Assembly: GCA_018266955.1 (NCBI GenBank)
Contig: JAFDZI010000045.1
Span: 1-49,507 of the forward strand
Origin: Bacteroidota bacterium
Lineage (GTDB): Bacteria > Bacteroidota > Bacteroidia > Flavobacteriales > Weeksellaceae
Direction: 5' to 3'
DNA length: 49,507 nt
Shown here: one piece after another, positions 24,183 through 34,210 of the stretch
Numbering within the stretch: the first letter of the stretch is position 1
Layout of the letters: every line of letters starts with the position of its first letter
The notes under the pieces: model-generated
What the model saw: only the letters and a program-made list of their open reading frames with translations
Databases searched by the model: none
Told to the model about the DNA's origin: nothing
Made by a program: the position numbers and the translations under genes

Positions 24183-24821
24183 ATGGGACTAGGTAATATT
24201 TTTAAAGCCTTCCAACCAAAAGACAAGGTGTTTTTTGTATTGTTTGACAAAGTAGGTCAAAACTTGGTAGAAATGTCTAAATACTTTCATGAAGGCATTC
24301 AAGAATTCGATTTGAATAATGACGATTTCATCAAAAAAATCAGTGATTTTGAACACAAAAATGACGATCTTACACATAGTATTTTTGTAGAATTAGGGCA
24401 AAACTTCATCACCCCATTTGATAGGGAAGATATTACCGCTCTAGCCAATAAGTTGGATGACATTGCTGATTACATGTATGCATCTGCAAAATACATCTAT
24501 CTTTACAAAACCCCAGAAACGAAGGAATATGCAGAATTTTCCTTGCTTATGCATAAGGCTTGTTTAGAAATCCAAAATGCAATAATTAACCTTAAAGACT
24601 TTAAAGATCCAGCTGCAGTAAAAGAATCTTGCATCAAAATTAATTCATACGAAAACTTAGCAGATGATGTATTGAGCAAAGCGCTTATGAATTTATTTGA
24701 AACCAACGATCCTATCCGAATCATCAAAGTTCAATCGGTTCTTAATTATTTAGAAGAAGTAACCGACAAGGCTGAGGATGTAGCCAATATTATGGAGAAC
24801 ATCATCATTAAATATGCATAA
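24183..24821 (+). CDS. DUF47 (PhoU-like) accessory protein of phosphate transport
   Basis: 212-residue all-helical cytoplasmic protein of the TIGR00153/DUF47 family, related to PhoU. The helical repeat contains acidic metal-binding-like motifs such as FDREDITAL and KLDDIADYMY (about 80-100) and a second set around EEVTDKAEDVANIMENI near the C-terminus. Members are encoded just upstream of Pit transporters and are thought to regulate them. The pit gene begins 14 bases downstream, so the two form an operon. Confidence 0.9.
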   Translation: MGLGNIFKAFQPKDKVFFVLFDKVGQNLVEMSKYFHEGIQEFDLNNDDFIKKISDFEHKNDDLTHSIFVELGQNFITPFDREDITALANKLDDIADYMYASAKYIYLYKTPETKEYAEFSLLMHKACLEIQNAIINLKDFKDPAAVKESCIKINSYENLADDVLSKALMNLFETNDPIRIIKVQSVLNYLEEVTDKAEDVANIMENIIIKYA

Positions 24822-24835
24822 CTCGTAAAAAAAAT

Positions 24836-25984
24836 ATGATGGACCTACCTATTTTACTAATCGTCATTATCGCACTCGCTTTAATATTCGATTATATTAA
24901 TGGTTTTCACGACGCCGCCAATTCTATTGCCACTATTGTTTCCACAAAAGTACTGACGCCTTTTCAGGCAGTTATATGGGCAGCAATATGGAATTTTGCC
25001 GCTTTTTTCATTGCCATGTATGTCATTGGAGAATTTAAAATCGGAAACACCATTGCAAAAACTGTCAATGAGAATTTCATCACCTTAGAAGTTATTTTTG
25101 CAGGATTATTGGCCGCTATTGTTTGGAATCTTCTCACATGGTGGTTTGGGATCCCTTCTTCTTCTTCTCATACATTAATTGGAGGATTTCTTGGGGCCGC
25201 ACTAATGCACGCACTGTATATGGACTACCAATCAATCGCCCAATCACAACCAGATTTAGGCCTTTGGGAACAAATAAAAATGGCTTTTTCTCAGTTAGCT
25301 CAACAAGATGTTGTGAAGTTTGCCAAAGTAATCCCTATTTTCTTATTTATCTTCTTAGCCCCATTAATCGGGATGATTATTTCCATCATCATCACCTTGA
25401 TTATCATTCAAATCTATAAAAAAACCAACCCACACAAAGCCGACAGAGCATTCAAGAAAATGCAATTGGTGTCTTCCGCTTTGTTCAGTTTGGGACACGG
25501 TTTGAACGATGCTCAAAAAGTAATGGGTATTATTGGAGCGGCTGTCATCTATTATCATGTAAACATGATTGGTGGTAACGACCCCTATGCAGTAATGGAC
25601 CACGAAGATCGATTTCATTACTTCACCACCGACTATCTTTGGGTGCCATTGGTTTCCTTCTTAGCTATTGGTTTGGGTACTATGAGTGGCGGTTGGAAAA
25701 TTGTGAAAACCATGGGAACTAAAATCACCAAAGTAACTCCACTAGAAGGAGTAAGTGCCGAAACAGCAGGTGCACTCACCTTGTTTATCACAGACCACTT
25801 TGGAATACCAGTTTCCACCACCCATACCGTTACCGGATCTATTATTGGGGTGGGCGTAACCAAAAGAATATCTGCCGTACGATGGGGCGTAACCATCAAT
25901 CTTTTATGGGCTTGGATACTTACCATTCCTATCTCAGCCATCATGGCCGGAATATTCTATTTGGTGGTCACTTATTTAAACTAA
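24836..25984 (+). CDS. pit: Low-affinity inorganic phosphate transporter (Pit family)
   Basis: Inner-membrane phosphate (metal-phosphate) symporter of 382 residues with about ten hydrophobic helices. The two family repeats are both visible: YINGFHDAANSIATIVST near residue 20 and SLGHGLNDAQKVMGIIGA near residue 222. The paired motifs GIPSSSSHTLIGG (about 105) and GIPVSTTHTVTGSIIG (about 323) complete the PiT/PHO4 pattern. It follows the DUF47 gene by 14 bases and is closed by a good terminator. A sulfate-permease branch also exists, but the DUF47 neighbour favours phosphate. Confidence 0.95.
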   Translation: MMDLPILLIVIIALALIFDYINGFHDAANSIATIVSTKVLTPFQAVIWAAIWNFAAFFIAMYVIGEFKIGNTIAKTVNENFITLEVIFAGLLAAIVWNLLTWWFGIPSSSSHTLIGGFLGAALMHALYMDYQSIAQSQPDLGLWEQIKMAFSQLAQQDVVKFAKVIPIFLFIFLAPLIGMIISIIITLIIIQIYKKTNPHKADRAFKKMQLVSSALFSLGHGLNDAQKVMGIIGAAVIYYHVNMIGGNDPYAVMDHEDRFHYFTTDYLWVPLVSFLAIGLGTMSGGWKIVKTMGTKITKVTPLEGVSAETAGALTLFITDHFGIPVSTTHTVTGSIIGVGVTKRISAVRWGVTINLLWAWILTIPISAIMAGIFYLVVTYLN

Positions 25985-26006
25985 AATTTTACTCATCATT
26001 TCATAT

Positions 26007-26036
26007 AAAACTTTGCTTCAAAGGCAAAGTTTTTTT
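26007..26036 (+). terminator. Terminator of the DUF47-pit operon
   Basis: Perfect 10-bp stem AAAACTTTGC/GCAAAGTTTT (26007-26016 with 26024-26033) ending in a T run, 22 bases past the pit stop. Confidence 0.9.
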
Positions 26037-26059
26037 CATTAAATCCAAATTCAAAATTG

Positions 26060-26067
26060 TATTTTTG
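26060..26067 (+). promoter_or_regulatory. -7 promoter element of the polyprenyl synthase gene
   Basis: Perfect TATTTTTG, 17 bases before the start codon. The -33 region is unclear. Confidence 0.5.
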
Positions 26068-26084
26068 CGTAAACGAATTTTTTT

Positions 26085-27056
26085 ATGACTTTTTTAGATC
26101 AATACCACGAAATTGTGGGCAAAGCAATTGAAAAATATGCTTTCCGAGACAAACCTTCCGAGCTATATGAACCCATGAATTACATCATTCGTCACGGGGG
26201 GAAAAGATTAAGACCCGTAATGGTATTGATGGCAACTGACCTATTTGGTGGCGATTTGAAAAAAGCAATAAAACCTTCTTTAGCTATTGAATATTTTCAT
26301 AATTTTACATTAATCCACGATGATATAATGGATGAAGCTCCACTTAGGAGAAACATCCCAACCATCCATACTTTGTATGGCATTAATACCGGAATTTTAT
26401 CCGGAGATGGGTTGCTACTTAAGGCTTATAAATACTTTGAGGATTTGGAGCCAGAATTATTCAAAGCGTGTTTAAGGGTCTTCACCCATACTGGATTACT
26501 TTTATGTGAGGGACAACAATATGACATCAATTTCGAGACCCAAGAAAATGTAACTTACGAAGATTACATCCGAATGATTACCTACAAAACAGGAGTGCTG
26601 AGCGCATCTTCTTTTCAGATAGGAGCAATGATTGCGGGTGCGTCTGCGAAAGATGCCTTAGCAATTTTCAATTATGGAAAACATGTGGGGATTGCTTTCC
26701 AAATGATGGATGATTATTTGGATATTTTTGGTAACCAAGAACAATTTGGTAAAAAACACGCCGGTGACATCTATGAAAACAAAAAAACCATTCTTTACTT
26801 AATCGCTAAGGAAAATGCCAATACCGAAGAACTTAAAGAACTCGAATATTGGTACTCTAAGAAAACGGATAATGTAGATAAAATCTATGGAGTGGAGAAA
26901 ATATTCCGACGAACCAAAGTGGATGTCAAAGTTTTGCAACTCATTCAAAAACACAATGAAATCGCACAAAAATATCTAAAGAAAATCAACCTTCCTGAGG
27001 AAAAAAAATTGCCTTTCATAGAATTGGCCAATTATTTACTCCGAAGAGAATCTTAA
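26085..27056 (+). CDS. Polyprenyl diphosphate synthase
   Basis: Trans-prenyltransferase of 323 residues that joins IPP units to allylic diphosphates. The first aspartate-rich motif is DDIMD (79-83) followed by EAPLRRN, and the second is DDYLD near residue 208. GGKRLRP (38-44) binds IPP diphosphate. There is no two-residue insertion in the first motif and a phenylalanine sits five residues before it, which in this family tends to limit products to about C15-C20; this is an inference. Its product may feed quinones, carotenoids or the polyprenyl phosphate used by the UbiA-like enzyme at 4681-5565, although long carriers usually come from a separate cis-prenyltransferase. Confidence 0.92.
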   Translation: MTFLDQYHEIVGKAIEKYAFRDKPSELYEPMNYIIRHGGKRLRPVMVLMATDLFGGDLKKAIKPSLAIEYFHNFTLIHDDIMDEAPLRRNIPTIHTLYGINTGILSGDGLLLKAYKYFEDLEPELFKACLRVFTHTGLLLCEGQQYDINFETQENVTYEDYIRMITYKTGVLSASSFQIGAMIAGASAKDALAIFNYGKHVGIAFQMMDDYLDIFGNQEQFGKKHAGDIYENKKTILYLIAKENANTEELKELEYWYSKKTDNVDKIYGVEKIFRRTKVDVKVLQLIQKHNEIAQKYLKKINLPEEKKLPFIELANYLLRRES

Positions 27057-27087
27057 ACAAAAACAACCCTTCAAGCACTATACAACT

Positions 27088-27142
27088 CCATTAAAACTTA
27101 TTCCCATGGGAAACAATAAGTTTTAATGGTGTTTAATTTTTT
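27088..27142 (+). terminator. Terminator of the polyprenyl synthase gene
   Basis: Perfect 15-bp stem (27088-27102 with 27115-27129) followed by a T-rich tract, 32 bases past the stop codon. The stem is rich in A-T pairs. Confidence 0.75.
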
Positions 27143-27158
27143 AAAATAGAATAAGAAA

Positions 27159-28133
27159 ATGAAATTTCGCACTGAAATTGATATTGAACCTTTAGCGCAA
27201 AAAATACAAATCAACGACAGCATCTTTTCCATAGGATCTTGTTTTGCCACAGAAATGCATCAGCTCCTTTCTGATGGACAAATGCAATGCCTCAACAATC
27301 CTTTTGGAACTATTTTCAATCCATTATCCATTAAAAATGAACTGGAAACCTTAGAGAAAAACAAACCCTATACGGAAGAAGATTTAATATCCTACCAAGA
27401 CAACTTCATCTCTTTGGATCACCACAGCTCTTTCAATAGCAATAACTTAGCTTTTACGCTAGATAAAATTAACCAAAGTATTCATTTAGGAAATTCTTTT
27501 TTAAGACAAAGCCGTGTGGTGATTATTACCTATGGCACATCTTATATCTACGAGTTTTTACCAAAACAAAAGTTGGTAGCCAACTGTCACAAAATACCGG
27601 GGAAATTTTTCACAAAGAAAATGTTAAGTCCAGATGAAATCTCTCTTGCCATAAAAGAAAGTATTAAAATCATCAAAAGTATTTGCAAATTTGATGTTCA
27701 AATTCTATTCAGTATTTCTCCTGTTAGGCATGCAAAAGATGGTTGGATAGAAAACAATCTTAGCAAAGCCCATTTGATTTCCGCAGTACACCAAGCAATT
27801 AAAGATGAAAAGAATTGTCATTATCTTCCCATTTACGAACTGATGTTGGACGATTTAAGGGACTATAGATTTTACAAATCGGACATGCTACACCCCAACC
27901 ATCAGGCGGTACAATATATTTTTGATAAATTCACTAAAGCTTATTTTTCTGATGAAGCTAATGATTTTTTAATGGAAAATTTTAAAATAAATCAATCTTT
28001 ACAACACATACCCAAAGATGTTACCCATCCCAATTATCTAGCGTTTAAAAAACATTTAAACCAAAAAATTGCTTCGCAACAAATGAAAGTCAACCACAAA
28101 ATATTTGTAGAATCCAAAGCAGAAAGATCATGA
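27159..28133 (+). CDS. GSCFA domain protein
   Basis: 324-residue cytoplasmic protein that carries the family-defining motif GSCFA near residue 26 (SIFSIGSCFATEM), followed by NPFGTIFNPLSI. The conserved ITYGTSYIYEF (about 125) and FSISPVRHAKDG (about 187) blocks and the LHPN motif near residue 245 fit the GSCFA family, related to SGNH hydrolases: the serine in GSCFA and the histidine in LHPN would be the active-site pair. The substrate is unknown. Its stop overlaps the tatD start by four bases (ATGA), so the two genes are translationally coupled. Confidence 0.85.
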   Translation: MKFRTEIDIEPLAQKIQINDSIFSIGSCFATEMHQLLSDGQMQCLNNPFGTIFNPLSIKNELETLEKNKPYTEEDLISYQDNFISLDHHSSFNSNNLAFTLDKINQSIHLGNSFLRQSRVVIITYGTSYIYEFLPKQKLVANCHKIPGKFFTKKMLSPDEISLAIKESIKIIKSICKFDVQILFSISPVRHAKDGWIENNLSKAHLISAVHQAIKDEKNCHYLPIYELMLDDLRDYRFYKSDMLHPNHQAVQYIFDKFTKAYFSDEANDFLMENFKINQSLQHIPKDVTHPNYLAFKKHLNQKIASQQMKVNHKIFVESKAERS

Positions 28134-28909
28134 TAGATACCCATACCCATTTATACGCAGAAGAATTTGACACCGACAGAACCGAAGTCATACAACGAGC
28201 CATAGATAAAGGCGTTACCCATTTTTTCTTACCTGCAATTGATTCTGGTTCTCATGCTTCTATGCTAGCATTGGAGCGAGAATATCCGGATAAAGTTTTC
28301 GCAATGATGGGACTACACCCATGCTATGTACAGCCCGAAACTTGGGAAAAAGAGCTGGAAATTGTACAAAAATATCTGGACGAAAGAGCATTTTGTGCCA
28401 TTGGTGAAATAGGGATCGATTTGTATTGGGATAAATCTACCTTGGAAATTCAAACCAAAGCATTTGAATGGCAGATAGACCAAGCCATTACTAGAGATCT
28501 CCCTATTGTTATCCATAGCAGAGATAGTTTTGATGAAATTTTCGAGGTCTTAGAACGAAAAAAACATCCAAAACTTCGTGGTATTTTTCATTGTTTTTCT
28601 GGAAATTTAGCACAAGCAAAACAAGCCATTAACTTAGGTTTTAGCCTAGGAATTGGTGGCGTTGTTACATTTAAAAATGGAAAAATTGATCAGTTTTTGA
28701 ACGAAATCCCTTTGGAAAAAATTGTTTTAGAAACCGACTCACCTTATTTAGCTCCAGTCCCTTTTAGGGGGAAAAGAAATGAAAGTGCTTATCTCGATTT
28801 GGTATTGGGTAAATTGGTTGATATTTACCAACAAGATTATTCAAGCATTGAAAAACAGACAACCTACAACGCATTAAAAATCTTCGGAATGGTTTCAATT
28901 CAAGATTAA
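28130..28909 (+). CDS. TatD family metal-dependent DNase
   Basis: 259-residue TIM-barrel hydrolase of the amidohydrolase fold. The metal site is visible as HTHLY (4-8), GEIGID near residue 91, VIHSRD near residue 125, an HCF histidine near 150 and ETDSPYLAPVP near residue 203. TatD proteins have 3'-5' DNase activity and are implicated in DNA repair or fragmentation. The start overlaps the GSCFA gene by four bases. A strong terminator follows. TatD, YcfH and YjjV paralogues cannot be separated here. Confidence 0.93.
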   Translation: MIDTHTHLYAEEFDTDRTEVIQRAIDKGVTHFFLPAIDSGSHASMLALEREYPDKVFAMMGLHPCYVQPETWEKELEIVQKYLDERAFCAIGEIGIDLYWDKSTLEIQTKAFEWQIDQAITRDLPIVIHSRDSFDEIFEVLERKKHPKLRGIFHCFSGNLAQAKQAINLGFSLGIGGVVTFKNGKIDQFLNEIPLEKIVLETDSPYLAPVPFRGKRNESAYLDLVLGKLVDIYQQDYSSIEKQTTYNALKIFGMVSIQD

Positions 28910-28911
28910 AA

Positions 28912-28945
28912 AAATAAGGGTTTCATTTTTCTGAAACCCTTATTT
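28912..28945. terminator. Bidirectional terminator between tatD-like and porV
   Basis: Perfect 14-bp stem (28912-28925 with 28932-28945) with A and T runs on the two sides, between convergent stop codons. Confidence 0.9.
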
Positions 28946-28967
28946 GTTATCATCATTTAAAAACTAT

Positions 28968-30116
28968 TTAGTTATCAACATTAGATGTTTCGTCGCCTAT
29001 ATTCCAAGTAAGACCAAATCTAAGTGTATTATCCAAAGCCGAATTCACTTTAGAAGTATTGATCAGGTAGGATACATCTAAAGCAAAAGATTGGTACTTT
29101 ATTCCGATACCTGCGGTAGCAAATTGTCTAGCTCCTTGTTCTTCGCTTTCATGGAAGTAACCTGTTCTTACGGCAAACATATTATCATAAGAATATTCTA
29201 GTGCACCAGAGTACATTAAGCTTTTCTTATTTTTGAATGATTTTCCAATTCCTTCCATTACTCCTACATTAGGTACATCATAAATTGGTTGGTTATTAAT
29301 AGGGTTTACTCCTACTACTTCCGGGCCTGGTACTAATAATTTAGAAGCTTCAGCACTAATGCTCAATTTATTCAAATCATCAATAAAAACATCGTAACCC
29401 AATCCTAACCTGGCCATCGTAGGCAGATAAGATCTGGAATTTTCGTCACCAGTATAGTCTAGTCTTGGTCCTAGGTTAGAGATAACATATCCTGCGTTAA
29501 TTCTGTTGTCCATTCCACCAAAACCAGAAAATCTTGGCGAAGTATAATAACCGGCAATATCTACAGCGAAGGAGTTGGCAGGTTTTAATGTAGTATCAGT
29601 ATTAAAACCACCGGCTAAGTCGGATCTCAAGAATCTACCTGTAACTGCCATGGAATAAGAGTCGGATAATTTAAGGGCATAGGCTACATCTATTGCAAAT
29701 TCGTTAGGTTTTGCAATTCCTTCTTGTACCACTTCTGTACCAACTTGTCGGGTAAGATCTACTTGTCCCATATTGAAGTAATAAACGCTGGCAGAAATAG
29801 TGGATCTTTCTTCTTCGCCTAAAAATTTATGATAAGCCCCGTAAACCAAGAAAACATCGTTGGTTAATTTACTCATGTAGGGTGTATAATTAATACCTAC
29901 TGCGGAATTGGTTCTACTGAATGGGTATTTTGCGGCATTCCAAAACTGTGAAAACGCATCGGGTGAAGTTACCACCCCTTGATCTCCCATACCACCAGAT
30001 CTTGCATCTGGAGCAATTCTAAGAAAAGGTGCACCTGTGAGAACAGGTCCTTGCGCAAATGCTACGGTACCCAAACTAATTCCTAAGCCTATCAATAATT
30101 TATTAGTAAAATTCAT
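28968..30116 (-). CDS. porV: Type IX secretion outer-membrane protein PorV (LptO)
   Basis: Outer-membrane barrel of the FadL-like PorV family that carries cargo proteins from the SprA translocon to the PorU sortase. The mature start shows the family pattern APFLRIAPDARSGGMGDQGV, then SPDAFSQFWNAAKYPF, and the C-terminal strand reads NTLRFGLTWNIGDE. It is 382 residues from the chosen start (MNFTNKLLIG), with a signal peptide ending at VAFAQ; a start seven codons upstream is also open. It is 43 bases downstream of porU on the same strand, so both subunits of the sorting complex are probably co-expressed. Confidence 0.95.
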   Translation of the reverse strand: MNFTNKLLIGLGISLGTVAFAQGPVLTGAPFLRIAPDARSGGMGDQGVVTSPDAFSQFWNAAKYPFSRTNSAVGINYTPYMSKLTNDVFLVYGAYHKFLGEEERSTISASVYYFNMGQVDLTRQVGTEVVQEGIAKPNEFAIDVAYALKLSDSYSMAVTGRFLRSDLAGGFNTDTTLKPANSFAVDIAGYYTSPRFSGFGGMDNRINAGYVISNLGPRLDYTGDENSRSYLPTMARLGLGYDVFIDDLNKLSISAEASKLLVPGPEVVGVNPINNQPIYDVPNVGVMEGIGKSFKNKKSLMYSGALEYSYDNMFAVRTGYFHESEEQGARQFATAGIGIKYQSFALDVSYLINTSKVNSALDNTLRFGLTWNIGDETSNVDN

Positions 30117-30159
30117 ACAGTTATTTTTATTTTCCAAATATATGATAAATATTTTAATT

Positions 30160-33100
30160 TTATTTTAACAAAACCATTTTTTCTACTGCGGTTGCAGAAC
30201 CTTTGCATTTTTCTTGGTTTTGGCTTTTAGCAAAAATTTTAAAAATATAAGTTCCTTTTGCTACTACATCTCCAAAATCATCTCTACCATCCCATTCTAT
30301 CGCTTGTCTTGGTGTCCTGAACCCTTGCAAAAATGGTTCGGACATTACGGTTTGCGAAATGGTTTTCACCAATTTACCCGTGATGGTATAGATTTGCACA
30401 TTCACATCCAAAATATCATCACAATTATGCTCGAACTGAATGTAGGTTTTATCCGTAAATGGATTAGGCCAATTCAGCGGTCTGTTGATAATTAAATGCT
30501 GATTGGTTTCATCTTTTACTATAAACTTTAACGATTCTGTAGTCGAATTATTGTTGATATCCCAAACTTTAAATGTTAAAGTATGTTCACCGGGACTCAA
30601 ATTTCTAAAAGGATAGGTTACATTTCCTTTTTGGTACTCAGCCAAATTGGGTGCAAGACAACCATTTCCTTCTCCTGGAGAATAATAATCATTCAGTACA
30701 ATTGTATTGACTATTTCTCCGTCCAGATAGGTAGTTATATCATGCCCTACTCCTGCACCAGTAGAATTAATCCCTGTATCATCGGTAATACAGGCCAACA
30801 ACATTGGGTGCTGGTTGGTAATTCCTCCATTAGCAAAATTGGTATTGTTCATATATAACTTTACTTTTGGTGGCTGATTGTCATTAACCCCATTTGGATT
30901 GATATCGCCTACCTGTACCGCTTGATTATTGAACACATCAAACACTTTATTATCTGCATACCCCAGCATTCTCCCAGTTCCTACCGTGTAATTGATGTCA
31001 TTTGGCACATAAAATTCAACTGTAAAAACACCATTAACCGCCATTCCTGATGCCTTTACTATGGCAGATCCTTCTTCTGTATAATTTAAAATTGGGGTCA
31101 TGGTTAGGTTGTGCTTATTGAGTCTTTTATCAAAAATATTGATGACTACCCTACCATTAAAACTCGTATCCAGAGCACCATTGGCTTTATTGATATGTCC
31201 TTTTACTTTCACAAAATCCAAGGCTCTGATAAGTCCTGGTACTGGCGACTCTATTTGGTCCACCACCAAGAGTCTTTTGGGACGGCTTAATTTCATTGCA
31301 GGGTCTCCCAAATAATTCACTTTCATATGATTGGTACCTGGGGAATAGACTAGATTGAACTCCTTTTTAGCTTCAAGAAATGAATCTCCAAGTGTTCTAA
31401 AATCGTCATTAGACAATTTAAATAAAGACTTTGTAAGATAATCCGTAAACTTTATTCCGTAGTCCACCGCAATAGCCCTACTTGAGGTAATCATCGTTGC
31501 AGCTCCGCCTTGTTTGTGTTTGATGAATTGTTCACCTACAGAAAAAGTTCCAGGTTCGTCCCACAAGGTAAATTCACAGGTAATGGTTGAAACCAGTGGA
31601 AATCTTGAATAAACAGCCGAATAATTATTTGCCGCTTGAACTTCTTGTGATGTCAATACCCTTTCTTGAGCCCAACCATTGATCCCTCCATGGCCAAAAT
31701 AAAATAAATACAAACTATTGCCAATATCATTGGATATGGCTTGATTTACCTGTGGAAACCGAATACCTCCAGAGGTACTCACCGAAGGGAAGGAATCCAT
31801 ATATAGTTTTCGCACATTGTATTCTGGTTTATCTGTTGCTCCTTCAAATACATCTACCAATGCTTCATTCATAACTGTATGAAAGGGAGCACCTCCATCA
31901 TTATCATTATCCACCACAAAATCCAACTTCATACGCCATTCTCCAAATGGACTCGATTGTCCTGGTTGGCTATTGTAATATGCCAGAGTCTTATCAACCA
32001 TTGTGGTTGCTTCAGTCACTGTAGCCGCAGGAATCCTTCCTACGGGAACATCTGGCAATACATTCCCTAAATAAATAGCAATTTGAGGTTCTGTCATCCC
32101 AATATAATCATCCGTGATAAAAGAACTCACCAAATTGGCACTTTCCTCAGAGATATATCCTATTGCTTTATTATAATTATTAGTAATCCTGTCTTTGTAG
32201 TCATAAGTTGCATCGCCCAACAATAAAATATACTTCAAACTTCCAGCAGGAGTATTGAGGTGTGTTGCAAAATCTCGAATTGCGGTTATATCTTTACTTC
32301 CACTGCTGTATTCATTATAAATTGACTGTATATCGACAATTTTTGTTGTGAAATTATTTTTTGTTTGATGGTATTGTGCCAATCGTTGGGCTTGGGCAAA
32401 CATTTCCGGAGCCGTAATAATGAGGTAATCTATATTTTGTAAATCTGCTAAATTCTGATTTTCAATTTTCCCAACAAAAGTAGGTTGGTAAGCAGCATCA
32501 GCACGAAAAGCGACAAATTCATTATTAAAATTAGGACTATTGGCTACATAAGCAAAATCAAAAGTAGCTCCTGAATTTTTCTTCACTCTTCTTGTTGGAT
32601 TGGTTACATCCGACACTTCCCATACTTGTTCTACAGAAGAAGCATTGGATAGACTAAACCCATATTTCTGATTGCTTCCACTAACTATAGAAAAATCACG
32701 GAAATTCATTTGTCCACCATTAAAAGACAAATTTTCTTTATATTGAACTTCGGCGTAGTCAAAATAATACAAACCATTGGGATTGGTTGCAATATTAGGC
32801 GTCATAGCAATGGAAAGAGAATTTCCAGATAAATTAGTAATAACACCTGAATATCGTTTTATTTCAAAATCTTGCCCAGAAACTGATGTCGGTTGCACAA
32901 TAGGATTTTGATTATTTATCGTAAAACCAATTGAATTACCTTGAGACAAAAAAGATACTACATTGGCTCTATAAATAATTTCATCATTTGGCTGAATGGC
33001 CGAATTTGTATTAAAGACGATATTTTTATTGGAAGTAAAAGGCGCTTCTTCTACCCAAGTTCGTCCTACTTTAAGTAAATTTTTCTGATCATTATTAATA

Positions 33101-34044
33101 TATTGATATGCATCATATCGAGTAGTTAGAGAAGCAGGTAGTGTTTCATCCACTGTTTGGACTCTTTTTCCTGGGCCAATATCAAAATTTATAAAGTAAT
33201 AGGAAGCATCTTCATATATATTTTTCAGGTGTTGAGCCCGATCTGTTCTTGTTTCCGTTCTTTTGTAGCCATCTCCATTGTTGGGATCATACAAATTGTA
33301 CCCATCTGGACCTTGGGCATAAAAAAGAGCATAATCGCCATCGTCCCACACACCATCGTCCTCACCTACCACTTGTATGGCATCTTCTTGCAAAGCGCTA
33401 TACCGAGCATCTTGATTGTACTCTGGCAACATAATACCACCATTTCCATAAATACGGAAATTTTTCGGGTTCACATTCGCTGGATTAATTCCGTTGTTTT
33501 GTAAAAACTGTTTGGTAATTTTATAAACACCCGATTGACCGACTTTTATTTTAAAGAATTGTCCGTTAGCCAATGGATTGTTGGTCGTTCCAATTTTTTG
33601 GGTAGCGTTATTCCCGTAAATGAGTTGGGTAGAAGGCTGTAATTCAAAAGAGGCAAGCCTTTGAACTTTCCCATTATACATCCGGAATCCGTTTATATGG
33701 ACAAGTGCAAGATTGCTTTGCTCTTCTTTATTGTATATATAGTTAATGTCTACTATTTCATTAGACGGAAAAGCATAAGGATTTAAATCAAAAACATCCC
33801 TTGAATTAACATTTTCCCAAACAACATTTACAATTTTTAATTGTTTTTCACCAATTTTTTGTTTGGTATGAATAATTATATTATTTTGGTCGTATGAAAA
33901 ATCATAATTCTTTACAGAGGGTAAATTGAATTTTGTTTCATTGAATTGCTGTACTTTAGAGCCTTCCCATTGAATTGTATATTTTTGGGAAAAGACAAAA
34001 GAGGAACTCAACAATGAAGCCAAGACGAAAAAATTTAGTTTCAT
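30160..34044 (-). CDS. porU: Type IX secretion sortase PorU (C25 peptidase)
   Basis: Gingipain-fold cysteine transpeptidase of 1294 residues on the cell surface that removes the C-terminal sorting domain of T9SS cargo and links the cargo to an anchor. Catalytic residues are H785 in YFGHGGINGW and C823 in TITCEFTLWDEP, spaced as in gingipains. A signal peptide ends near SSFVFSQ. A large N-terminal beta-rich part precedes the peptidase, and the end (LNWPNPFTDKTYIQFEH, then GTYIFKIFAKS) is itself a sorting-domain-like segment that PorU keeps. It diverges from gldJ, an order I believe is typical in flavobacteria. Confidence 0.96.
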   Translation of the reverse strand: MKLNFFVLASLLSSSFVFSQKYTIQWEGSKVQQFNETKFNLPSVKNYDFSYDQNNIIIHTKQKIGEKQLKIVNVVWENVNSRDVFDLNPYAFPSNEIVDINYIYNKEEQSNLALVHINGFRMYNGKVQRLASFELQPSTQLIYGNNATQKIGTTNNPLANGQFFKIKVGQSGVYKITKQFLQNNGINPANVNPKNFRIYGNGGIMLPEYNQDARYSALQEDAIQVVGEDDGVWDDGDYALFYAQGPDGYNLYDPNNGDGYKRTETRTDRAQHLKNIYEDASYYFINFDIGPGKRVQTVDETLPASLTTRYDAYQYINNDQKNLLKVGRTWVEEAPFTSNKNIVFNTNSAIQPNDEIIYRANVVSFLSQGNSIGFTINNQNPIVQPTSVSGQDFEIKRYSGVITNLSGNSLSIAMTPNIATNPNGLYYFDYAEVQYKENLSFNGGQMNFRDFSIVSGSNQKYGFSLSNASSVEQVWEVSDVTNPTRRVKKNSGATFDFAYVANSPNFNNEFVAFRADAAYQPTFVGKIENQNLADLQNIDYLIITAPEMFAQAQRLAQYHQTKNNFTTKIVDIQSIYNEYSSGSKDITAIRDFATHLNTPAGSLKYILLLGDATYDYKDRITNNYNKAIGYISEESANLVSSFITDDYIGMTEPQIAIYLGNVLPDVPVGRIPAATVTEATTMVDKTLAYYNSQPGQSSPFGEWRMKLDFVVDNDNDGGAPFHTVMNEALVDVFEGATDKPEYNVRKLYMDSFPSVSTSGGIRFPQVNQAISNDIGNSLYLFYFGHGGINGWAQERVLTSQEVQAANNYSAVYSRFPLVSTITCEFTLWDEPGTFSVGEQFIKHKQGGAATMITSSRAIAVDYGIKFTDYLTKSLFKLSNDDFRTLGDSFLEAKKEFNLVYSPGTNHMKVNYLGDPAMKLSRPKRLLVVDQIESPVPGLIRALDFVKVKGHINKANGALDTSFNGRVVINIFDKRLNKHNLTMTPILNYTEEGSAIVKASGMAVNGVFTVEFYVPNDINYTVGTGRMLGYADNKVFDVFNNQAVQVGDINPNGVNDNQPPKVKLYMNNTNFANGGITNQHPMLLACITDDTGINSTGAGVGHDITTYLDGEIVNTIVLNDYYSPGEGNGCLAPNLAEYQKGNVTYPFRNLSPGEHTLTFKVWDINNNSTTESLKFIVKDETNQHLIINRPLNWPNPFTDKTYIQFEHNCDDILDVNVQIYTITGKLVKTISQTVMSEPFLQGFRTPRQAIEWDGRDDFGDVVAKGTYIFKIFAKSQNQEKCKGSATAVEKMVLLK

Positions 34045-34210
34045 AATATAGGTATCAACTATTTTCGGTTACAAAATAAACGAAAATTTTATAATAATGA
34101 TACGATACAATAAAATTAATTTGAAATCGTTTTGCAAAAAAATCAACTCTTTACTTGATTAATTGAATTATTTATTTTTTCTTTGTACTTTGAAAATATT
34201 AATAACGACT